A DNA stretch of 64,000 nucleotides from Kwoniella bestiolae CBS 10118 (lineage: Eukaryota > Basidiomycota > Tremellomycetes > Tremellales > Cryptococcaceae): assembly GCF_000512585.2 (NCBI RefSeq), contig NC_089245.1:1860001-1924000 (forward strand), read 5' to 3'. Made by a program: the position numbers and the translations under genes. Positions within the stretch are counted from its first letter, which is position 1. Each line of letters starts with the position of its first letter. The notes beneath the pieces were generated by a model, which searched no databases, was not told the origin of the DNA, and was given only the letters and a program-made list of their open reading frames with translations. Positions 22,764 to 32,414 of this stretch are shown here, one piece after another.

Positions 22764-23626
22764 ATGTCGATCCTCGGTTCTGACAAAAACACTGATTCGT
22801 GAGTGGCACTTCACTGATTTCTCCCTTCGGCTGTGATGTCTACCTCGATGGTAATTCCATGGCACTGGCGGATAGCTGCTTACTTAATGCCTACGCACAG
22901 AGTCTTAGAAGCAGCACACGGTGCTGGTCATAAAGTACAGCTTGATAGCGCCGAAGTTTTGACCAAAGGTGAGGACTATCTGCCGTATTCTGTAGACTAT
23001 GCAGGCGAGCTGACTTGGTACATGTCATGATCAAAGGTGACACCAGAGCTGCCGAGCTCTACAACTCCCTTCCTAGTCTCGAAGCAGCTCTCAACAGTCT
23101 CAAGAGAGTAAACTTTGATGAATTCCTCGCCGACGTGTCCGACCTTCTTGCCCCATACGGTGACGGATTTGGACTTTCACTCATTCATCGACACTTTGAC
23201 CTTCTTACCGATGAAATGATGGTCGAGAACGGCGACACAATGAAGCCTGTGTTCGCGTCTGCTCAAGACTACGTCAAGGTCTGTGAGAAGCGATGGGACC
23301 GAGAAGGTAGAGCGTATGAATACTCAATCGAAGAGCAAAACCCAGTTCCTTCCAAATTGCTCGAAGATTTCAGAAGAGTTGTTCCCGCCGATGCCTCTTT
23401 AGGTCTTTACTCTAGAAGAGGGGACGACGAATCTGTTCAATGGGTCGAATTTACCAATGATGACCAGAGATGTCATTGGCTTGTACCAAGAACCGAAGAG
23501 ATTGAAGGTGCCCCTCAAACTGCTTGGTATTCCAAGGACGGTAGACCCCTCACCAGGGGATGCGGTTCAACGTGTGTGTCAAACGGTAAGAAAGGTGGAG
23601 TTATTAAGAAAAACCGTCGTTGCTAG
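22764..23626 (+). CDS. Unknown partner protein B (230 aa), paralog of 20206-21083
   Basis: Exons 22764-22798 (35 nt), 22901-22968 (68 nt) and 23037-23626 (590 nt) give 230 residues in frame. Exon 1 (MSILGSDKNTDS) has the same length and phase as in paralog A. The conserved part starts with SLPSLEAALNSLKRVNFDEF and keeps FGLSLIHRHF, EMMVENG, EKRWDREGRAYEYS, SLGLYSR, and QTAWYSKDGRPLTRGCGSTC with Cys210-Cys214. By eye roughly half the residues of the shared part are identical to A. The tail is short and basic (SNGKKGGVIKKNRRC), unlike A, and could bind nucleic acid or a membrane or serve as a localisation signal. Function unknown. It diverges from partner A and converges on kinase B, so the two cassettes are not simple copies in one orientation. 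Confidence 0.82.
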
Positions 23627-24478
23627 CCCCAAGAAATAAGACCCTTTTGGTGAAGATCTTCGTACCCTTATTGTAGGTCGCTTATTATATGAGTTCCCAG
23701 TGTGCATGTAACGTCATTCGTCCTCTCCCTTGTGTTGGCCATCCCCTTACTGTATTTACCGTAGCTATATGGTGGAGAATCGCAAATTTTCAGTCTTTGT
23801 TGTGCATGCATCAATGATTTGGGCATCTTGAAGCTTGTGAAACGGGTAGACGCCTGGTATGCTAGCTGGTTCAAGGCTTTTATGCATGCATGTCTGCGAT
23901 GGGCAGGGAGCAATACCCGATTGGAGATCCCTAGTCAAACTACTGGCTGAGAGGTGTGTGGACGCCGTTCAAACACACTCAACGGCGATATATGTAAATC
24001 GACCTGAGACATAAGATGTTATACCATGGATCCCCCTTCCTATCATATAAAATTTCCTTGGTGCACGTATGAGACATATTACAGCCATCAGAGAAATCGC
24101 GTTTATCCACGATAGAGCCGCTGCACAGAAAGGGGGTCGGGTGTCCAGAAGGGCCATCTTGTTTAGAGCTGTTAGGACGTACACTGCGTTCTTCTCTAGA
24201 AATTAGCGTTGGTATCTCATATCGACGTACAAACCGATCTCATAGTTAAGCTGATTCAGGTGTACCAGCTAATATCATCTGTTCGATCTTGAACACAAGG
24301 TGCAACAATGCGACTGAACTAAATCACGATCCGAGAGCGGGGAAAACTCTTGCATACCTTTGCTATATACTGTATAGAACGCCTACGTTACCCACAGTCA
24401 CCCCATCACGCATCTCCATGACGATCCTGTCCAATCCAACGACTGTCCGAAAGATAGCCATCTCATTTATTATCATTC
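23627..24478. other. Convergent 3' region between partner B and kinase B
   Basis: About 850 bp holding the 3' flanks of both genes. Two copies of TATGCATGCAT or TGTGCATGCAT lie near 23800-23890 and may be chance. No gene is supported; the open frames of 60-81 codons lack any motif. Confidence 0.45.
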
Positions 24479-25775
24479 TCATACCACTGTCATGTCCGCA
24501 GTAATGAGAGTATCTAACCCTGGGAACAGAGAAGCAGTTTGAGGAAGTTCTTTGAGTTCAGCGATAACTTCATCGATAGTAGGTCGCTCTTGCGGCTCGA
24601 CCGAAAGACATTTCGACATCAGGCCAGCGAAGACGCCAGTGCATTTCAAGTTTCGATGAGCTCTTGGCATATTTCTATTTTCGATCGTCCATAGCAAAGT
24701 ACCAAAGGCGTAAATATCCATCGTCTCGTTGAACTCGGTACAGACCTCTTGAACGAGCTCGGGTGGGATGGTGTGACTAGTATGTGGACCGGACTCCAAG
24801 TCGCAGAGAATAGCATGTTCCTCATCATACAAGACGTTATTGCTGGTGAGATCTCGATGGAAGATGTTTCGCATGTGTAAGGTTTGAAGACCCAAGACGA
24901 TATCGACGATCCATTGGTATTTCCATTCCTCGGGGAAAGAGGCTTTTCCGCCTTCTGGCAAGAAATTCATTAAGAGACTAGTGAGATCCTTGCCGAATTT
25001 GAGGGTGATGAGTCGATCGTTGTCGCTTCTTCCAATGAGTTGAACCAAGTAAGGATAGCCCTGAACTGAAACGAGGTTTCGGATCTCTTGGATGGATCTT
25101 GGCAACTTGGCATGATGGATGATCTCGTCGAAATGAACGAGAGGAAGGGATTTGAAGACATCGGAGGCGAGAGCAAGTTGAACATCCTTCAAACCCTCAC
25201 CATCAGTCCACCTTCCATCGGCATCCTGACCCCATCCTATATCTCTTTTGAAGTACTTCTTTCTGTTCTCTACTTGTTCCAGAGTCATTGGTTCAACTTT
25301 ATCGCCAATGATGAGCACCCCAGGAGAAGTAGTCTTTGGTAAGATACCGAAGTCGTCTTCGTTCATCAATCGATCGGAGAGAGTTCCAGGCACTCTTCGA
25401 ACTTCGTAGTAGGTACCTTTGTAGTCCATGAATCCACCAGGGATGATACCTGTCCATGCATCGCAGAGTTCTGAGGGGAGAGTGTCTTCGTGATTTTCAA
25501 GGTCATCGCTCTTTCGAGTACTACAAGAGCGACATCCCGTTCAGCGATACGATCAGGCTACGGGACGTTGCGAGGAGACTGATCACTCACCTGGAGTCAG
25601 TCTCGTGTTCCATCCTGATTCCTGAAGCTCGTTCTTCCGCCTGCACGATTGAGGGCTTGGGAGAGTCCTTGATTGGAGCTCGAAGGTTAGAGATGTCGTG
25701 AGATCTGCGTAGGCGATGGTCAGTTTCGTCAGGCTTCGTTGACATATGGTAGAAGATTGAAACTCACTTGTCCAT
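24479..25775 (-). CDS. Kinase-like protein B of the duplicated island
   Basis: Predicted 387 residues from exons 25768-25775 (8 nt, MDK), 25591-25704 and 24479-25520, which join in frame. The start rests on the N-terminal match to paralog A. It follows the same plan as A: a polar N-terminus, TYYEVRRVPGTLSDRLM, GVLIIGDKVEPMT, then FKSLPLVHFDEIIHHAKLPR, YLVQLIGRSDNDRLITLKFG and the catalytic loop HRDLTSNNVL (His262, Asp264, Asn269). CDLES replaces DFG (Asp281), PPEL replaces APE, and MDIYAFG and RPTIDEVI follow. Both copies share the DLE substitution, so it is ancestral, not a recent loss. Arg is present in HRD here but Lys in A. No signal peptide or membrane segment is visible. Likely a soluble kinase of a lineage-restricted fungal group; substrate unknown. 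Confidence 0.82.
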
Positions 25776-26312
25776 ATTTTCGCTCGTTCTGATCCAGAGC
25801 AGTCTTTAAGATGACCGACAGAAGACGATCTTGTATCTTGGGAAGAGGGGTGTTTGAAGAGTTTACGAAGAATGCGTTGAGTTGAGGAAATGAGGTAAAA
25901 GTGAAATTGAAGGAGTGGCGAGGGAAATGAAAGGGAAGGAAGAGGTAGAACGATCAGAATCCCATCGTACATGCTAGTAGAGGGGAAAAAAAAGAATCAA
26001 CACCATGTGATAATTTGATCAATCCCGCTATGACCTCTCTGAAATACAGATCTAGTGTCAAGGTCCGACCGTGTAAACACACACGTACGAACCGCACGAA
26101 TTGATCCGAGCGTTGCCTGTTGCCTAGAATTGAGATTGATTGTAACAACCTCACATACACACTAGTGTCTCCTGTGTGAACCATGCGGTGCCACTCGGCC
26201 CTCTGTGATGGATAATGATGCCAGTGTGTGTTATCTGTCGGCGTGATTCGTACATACTCACTGTATGTGGATCTTTCTCTCTCTAGACCTCACATCAATG
26301 CATACTCTCCAC
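25776..26312. other. Intergenic region, kinase B 5' flank and Asa1 3' flank
   Basis: About 540 bp. The left end carries long purine runs (GAGGGGAAAAAAAAGAATC near 25980), which on the kinase B strand are pyrimidine tracts upstream of its start. No gene is supported. Confidence 0.4.
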
Positions 26313-28029
26313 TCAACCCTCCAAACCCTTCTCAAAATTCATCAACCCCCACAGCGCCACCCTCGTATCCTTCCCTCCACTTACCAACCACCTCTCCCTT
26401 GCTGATACACTATCGTTCTCATCCTCATCCCCTCCACTATCGCTATCATCCTCTATATCGATTGTAGATTGATCTTCCAACTCTCTACCATTTTGAGACG
26501 ATTGGTCGGAAGGATTTGGAAAGCAGAGAGTATGTACTGTCTCACGATGCGATGAGAGCGTTCCGAGTGGTTTGAATGTTTCTGCGGAGAAGAGGCGGAT
26601 CCTGCCATCTCAAACGATTAGCTTTACCCACTCAATTGTTTGTCACTTAATCTCAACTCACTTCCCATCCCATCCTCCTACTGCTACTACTTTCCCACTG
26701 GGATTGACAGCTACAGAGGAATTACCGATCGATTTCGTCCCGTGATCTTTCATTATACTTTGATCGTCTGTAGCAACCTTGTCTTGTATCACCTGCATAA
26801 CGACGTACAATCAGCTTTCAATCATTCCCTTCTCCAATATACATCACATCGGACATCGGCTTGAAATGGACACAAGCAAGATCTTGAGTAAGATCGAAAT
26901 ACTCACCCTGCCAAAATCATATCTCACCAATCTATGATCCGCCGAAACGCTCCACCCATACCGTGAGTACCTGTCCACATCCATTCCCATTACAGCTTCG
27001 TTATGCCCCTTTCCTCTCCAAAACATCTTCCACGGGTTGTTTTCAGGCGAACTTGACATTCTAGCGTCGTACACGCTGTCTATAGATTTCAGGGATGAGA
27101 GGTAAAGTTCGACTCGACCATCCTCGTAGCCTATTGCCAGACTGATCTGTGAGGTTGAAGGGATTTGTCGAAGGTGGATTGACATTATTAGACCTGGTCG
27201 GTGTCAAGGCGAATCATCAGCTACTCAGACGATCAAGAGTGTGAGATTTAGCTGAACAGATAGTCACCTACCTGAGCGAGTTTGTTCAGGTATTACTGAG
27301 TCTTTCGTGAGGGATGTAGTCTTGGGTATATAGTTGATGGAAGCGTGTATACGTCTCATAGATGGAAGGTGGTATATATCAACCTGACATCGAATCTATC
27401 AGCTTTTCTTGCCAAACATATGTAAAAAGAGCCTTATGCGAAAAGCTGACTCACCAGTTCGGAGTCAAGCAAGCTGGGTACAGCGATCAATGCCTCCTGC
27501 TCTTTTCCCTTTCCCTTCCCTTGACCATTCATTTCTTCCCTCCCATTCTCATCCTGCATGGGGAGTAAAGGCAACAACGAGAATCTACAGAAATTGAGCG
27601 TATTCGTCGGCAGACTCTTGATCACTTCCAATCCCTTCTTCGGGGTGTTACCGATTCCAGAAGATATATAAGGTCTTTTCAGAGATTCATAGAAATGTAT
27701 GATATTATCCCGTCCGTGACTGTCCACATGGAACCTACCATTAGCCATTCCCACTTTCCTCGTTGATATGAAGAAATGTCAGAAGGGAAGAGCTATACGT
27801 ACCTTATCAAACCTCCCTGCCATTCTTCCAGCCCCAGTATCCCACCCTCATGGGCTTTCCAATATGCTACTACTCTCCTTACTTTTAGATCTAGTACGCT
27901 TATATACCCATCTTGGTCTCCGGAGTATAAGAGGGTGTTGGACGGGTTGAAGTGGACTGAGGAGATTGGTGAGTGGTGTGTTCGGAGGAGATGGAATGGG
28001 GGTGGTGGGGAGGGCATTGGTCGGTTCAT
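26313..28029 (-). CDS. ASA1: ASTRA-associated protein 1 (Asa1), WD40 repeat protein
   Basis: WD40 propeller of the ASTRA/TTT-linked complex that supports folding of PIKK kinases (Tra1, TOR, Tel1); nuclear. The start at 28029 reads MNRPMPSPPPPFHLLRTHHS, then PISSVHFNPSNTLLYSGDQD and GYISVLDLKVRRVVAYWKAH, a very typical Asa1 first repeat. Later exons give DNIIHFYESLKRP, TNTLNFCRFSLLP, SISLAIGYEDGRVELY-like blocks and HNEAVMGMDVDR. The last repeats contain VAVGGWDGK, then FKPLGTLSSHRETVHTLCFP and VSGGKDTRVALWGLMNFEKG, stop TGA at 26313-26315. An acidic insert (DIEDDSDSGGDEND) stands in the final blade. About six introns. Residue count is near 430, the usual size. Confidence 0.88.
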
Positions 28030-28443
28030 GGTGATTTGTTAACTTTGGTGACTGAGCGAGTAGCTTGTGTCTACAATTCCGATTCCGAGATGAGTGGTGT
28101 AGATATTGGATCAGTGGACTGAACAAAGCAGGAAGAGGAATGGAATCTTAAGATCTTGATGTTGTTGAGGTTGAATTCGATTGATCCGTCGGAAAGAGCA
28201 AATGTTTCAACGGAGATGAGGTGATACTCCGTTTCAAGCTGAGTTAGTAACTAGTCGAGTACGATCACCGCATTGCGAGAAGGGAGGAAGAGATCTGGAT
28301 CATTTGAGTTTTGATTCCGGCAAACGTCACTTACCAACCAATCCTCTCTCTCTCTCTTTTTCTGGATAAATCAAAGTAGGATTTGCCTCATCGATCTCCA
28401 GTACATCTCCGAGGCTCACCCCCAGCATCACCACTCTCCCAAG
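28030..28443. promoter_or_regulatory. Divergent promoter region of Asa1 and CDF transporter
   Basis: About 410 bp between divergent starts. A TCTCTCTCTCTTTTTC tract near 28345-28360 is a pyrimidine core-promoter element for the plus-strand gene. Confidence 0.45.
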
Positions 28444-31156
28444 ATGTCCTCAGCTTCCCCAACAACCAAGCTACTCCTCAACGGAGAATATTTCCCTCAA
28501 CAACCCAAACAGAACCGGAACTACTCGACATTCTCAGATATCCACTCCATCAGTAATGGTCACCCTCCTTCTAACTCTGAGGAAGGGTACTTTGACGAGA
28601 CATCAGGCGAATCAACTCACAGAACGAGCATTTCTAAACCGTTCCCTCATAGGCGGGGGAAGGGAATGACGATGGAGGAAGTACATGCTGGGGGTATCAT
28701 TTCAGAGGAGGAGAGGTCGGTATTGGAATTTGAGGGGATACCTCTGGATGAGAAGGAGATTAAGAAGTTGCCTAGGAAGGTGTGTATATCATTCTTTCTC
28801 GTGTCTCATACTCCTATGCTAGCTTATTGTGAATTCCTCCTTTCCTGTCAAAGAGAACAAGACGATGGTGCTAATATAGACCATGGTAGCTACGACCATA
28901 CTACGAGCACCTCTCCCTCCTCTACACGCACTATCAAGAAGTAGACTCCCTCCTATCCGGTTCACTCCCTCACGACATAGCCATCTCCTTCTCACCCCAG
29001 CGGAGCTACCTGCAGAGAATAGGTGATCTGGAGGAAGAGGTGTCAACCCCGCCGGGGCAGATGCCTAGGAGGGGAAGTGCATGGAAGATTAAGAAAAGTA
29101 GGATGATCGATCAGGCTCCCGATGAACATGATGAACATGAGGGGTCGGGGTTGTTGGGTTTGGGAGGTGGTGGGGGGTCGAGTAAGGAAGAGAGGAGGGA
29201 GAATTTGGCGAAGCTGGCTCTGAATGGTGAGGTTTCTCGCACTCGTTGATCTGGATTCTTTCGCTGTTCAGCAAGAAATTCTTAGAGAAGCTTTTGGTGA
29301 CTTAGAGCAGAATGTTGACTCGTGTTGTTTTCTTAACGCAGTGAACACGGTTGTGAACGTCTTACTTGTCGCTGCGAAGGTTATAGCCGTCTTGTACTCT
29401 TCCTCGATATCCTTAACTGCGTCTTTGGTAGATTCAGCGTTGGATCTGTTGAGTACATTGATCATACTGGGAACGAGCTGGGCTATAGGAGTTCAAACGG
29501 ATAGACACAAGGTGAGCAAAGTATTTCCCTCACATTATGTCTATCTTTTACAACTGGTAGCTGATTATCTGGACGCAATAGTATCCTGCTGGTAAAAGAC
29601 GGTTTGAACCGCTAGGAGTGGTGAGTCGCTCTGTTCACACTTACAACTCAAGAGCAGTCTTACAGTATCAAGCGCGATGATCGTAAGGAGGTCATTGCTG
29701 ATGTATTCATCCTTCATACACCAGCTCATCTTCTCAGTAGCGATGATTGCATCCTTTGTCCAAGTGTTCATCGAATCTTTTCAAAGAGCTATGAAACCCT
29801 CTGAAGAAGCTCCTGTAGACTTAAGCTGGCTGGGAATAGGGTGAGCTTGCATATATGCTATACAGCCTGAGATGTGGCTAAGCTAATTTGGTATTATGGT
29901 CGAATAGAGTAATGTTAGCTACTATAGGAATTAAGTCCATCTTGTCAGTTGTCGTTGACCTTTTCGAATGACAACCCTGGCTGATCTTAGGCTGCTCTGT
30001 GTTATAGGTGGATATGGTGTTCTCGTATACCTTCGTCCGGTGTTCAAGCGCTAGCTCAAGATGCAGAGAATGACGTGTTCTTCAATATCATGTCTTTGGC
30101 TTTTCCCGTATGTCCCGCCTCTGTTCTCATATCTCCCCAAGTCAAAGAGGAAGCGCTAATTGTATTACTTGGGGCTACACAGTGGATAGGGACATTCTTT
30201 CATTGGAGATTGCTCGATCCGATAGGAGGTATGGTCTTGTCAACGTATATTATCGTAGAATGGATCAAAACGTTATTGCAGAATTTTGCGAATCGTAAGT
30301 GATATTGAATCTAGCTGAATCATACTTCGTTGACATGAATATCAGCTGATGACTATATGATGCAATTCAGTATCTGGTAAATCAGCATCGAGAGATCAGA
30401 TTACCAGGGTATTGTATCTTGTATCACGATTCAATCCTGTTCTGGAGATTGCAGATGTAGAATGTTATCATATTGGGTAAGCTAGTCTGTCAATTTCGAT
30501 CTTCAGGATTTGCGTCAGCTTACAATGAGAACGTTGAACATGGTAGAGACGACCTGATCGTTGAGATTGATGTGATACTGCCCAGATCAAGTTCCTTACA
30601 TTTTGCTCATGACGTTGGCGAGACTATACAGTGAGCTGGCATGGTCCTGACTTTACAAGGCTGATTAAGCTAATGTATTTGCTATTGCCATTGCGTAGAT
30701 GTGTGTTAGAAAGGTAAGCTGACAGTTCAGACTCAAAGGAAACAGCTGACCGATGACTCGGCATGTACCATATAGTCTGGATGGAGTGATTAGAGCATAT
30801 GTGCATTGCGATTACTCTTCGCAAAACCCGTGAGTCCAATCATAGGTCATGCAGCTTATGACATTGCCGGTTGCATTGTGCTGCATTGTGCAAATATGGA
30901 ACTCGATGCTGACCATATGTTAACTGTTCCTTTGCATAGTCTACAACACACGTCCCGTCCCGCACCACTCCCGGCATCCCAACTTCGCGCATCATCCAAC
31001 TCATCTTCAAGCTCTGGAACACCCACACCTAGACCTACCAATCATATTCTCAGTGCCATCCAGGAAGGAGCGGTAAGAGGTGGAGGAGCGAATGTGATGG
31101 TTCGAGGTGGTCAGGGTGGGGTACCGGTTGAATCGCCTGGTGAGATCGAGGTGTAA
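28444..31156 (+). CDS. Cation diffusion facilitator, Mn-type
   Basis: Metal/proton antiporter that moves divalent cations, probably Mn2+, into an organelle such as the Golgi or vacuole. A long cytosolic N-terminus (about 240 residues) includes LPRKLRPYYEHLSLLYTHY across the first splice and a Gly-rich run (GLGGGGGSSKEER). The first helices contain VVNVLLVAAKVIAVLYSSSI and SLVDSALDLLSTLIILG. DSALD is the DxxxD motif of Mn-CDF proteins, where Zn-CDF has HxxxD. YPAGKRRFEPLGV follows, another family signature. In TM5 the sequence ALAQDAENDVFFNI gives a second DxxxD. The C-terminal tail after about 30950 is a Pro/Ser-rich extension (TPRPTNHIL, then GGVPVESPGEIEV). About nine introns. The assignment to manganese follows the DxxxD pattern and is inference. 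Confidence 0.88.
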
Positions 31157-32414
31157 GGTGTGAAGTATGATGCGGAACTGAAACACAAATCTCAGACATT
31201 GCATGAACATTATCGTACGATTGGTTAGTTGCACATTAAGTGTTTGTCATGTCGATCCATACCGCATGATTAGTTGTTTGGTAGGTTGGATGAGGAATAG
31301 AAGGGATAGAAGGGATTAAACGCCACACAAATCCGTTGTAAGCTGGTCATCGGAAATATTCTCATGCGTATACATGGGTTGGGTCGTGGTCATGCATCAT
31401 CAACATCGTCATCATCGGGCAACGACTATTTAGGATCAGTACACTGTACATTGGAAAAGTCGTTGTAACCTCGTGTCTCTCAGTGATGGGTTCAGGGTAA
31501 TAGCAATGGTAGATACGCGGTGGTCAATGCGTGAGTGAGTGCTTTGATCTGTGATGGTGACAATGACATCGACGATGGAATAGGTAGTGAAGGTGACTTT
31601 TGTATCACTTTACAACCAAGTAGTATCAACGGAGCTAACGATGACAAAAATATGCCAGAAGATACTCGAGTTGACCATGATGAACGTTACAACCCCTCGA
31701 GGCTATGTCGACGAACTCCATTCCGATGACGCCGAACGGTATGTTGGTAGCCATAAGCCGACTGTTGTGTGGAATAGACACTTTACATCCCTAATCTTTT
31801 CATATAAACAAACCAAGATCAACCACCGCACGCGAAATAGCAGCGTGACTGATTTTCTTTTGTTATACACTAACATACCCCCTTGCGTTGTATGGGTGGT
31901 TGAACGATATTCTACTTCTACAATCGACGTGATGTTTATCATTCAACGTTTTACACCATCTCTCACTATTCCTTACGCTTGGATCGATGGGGATGTAAAC
32001 AAGTCAATGCCATGCATATATTACACTACACTCATCACTGACCTCTTTGTATACTCACTAAACATCTCCTTCTTCCTCTTCTTCTCTCTTTGTCATCTTA
32101 CGATATCACCAACGTCTACGTCTACGTTTTCTTGTTCCCACTCACTCTCCTCTTCCCACTTTTTATGACGATTAATGAACTCATGTTCTCATAACGTCTT
32201 CTTACGCTCCTTGACGATCACATCACACGAAATCTAGATCACTCAAATGATATAGAAACGTTACTTGTTACCTTCATCTTTCAACTACCATTTACTACCT
32301 GCCTCTTGCTTGCTCTGGCATTGCTAAAAACAGCTTCAAGTCTCATACTCTTGTAGAGTACCCTCCCTATCTTACCCTCACGAACAAGTATCTTGTACCC
32401 CTCCCTTTTTCAAA
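31157..32414. other. Long intergenic region, upstream of the large kinase
   Basis: About 1.26 kb between tandem genes. The right third is pyrimidine-rich (CTTCTTCCTCTTCTTCTCTC near 32067-32090), as in strongly used fungal promoters or long 5' UTRs. A 193-codon open frame at 31587-32168 overlaps it but has no motif and odd composition, and I leave it out. A gene with many small exons cannot be excluded. Confidence 0.45.

Noticed and set aside
23790..23900. Repeated TGCATGCAT motifs as a regulatory array
   Set aside because: Only two or three short palindromic matches in a convergent 3' region; easily due to chance.
18370..25775. Transposon origin of the island
   Set aside because: No transposase, reverse transcriptase, long terminal repeat or terminal inverted repeat was noticed around the duplicated genes, and their introns are intact.
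31587..32168. 193-codon plus-strand open frame upstream of the large kinase
   Set aside because: It runs into the pyrimidine-rich promoter tract (SLSSSHFL-type low-complexity end) and shows no domain pattern.
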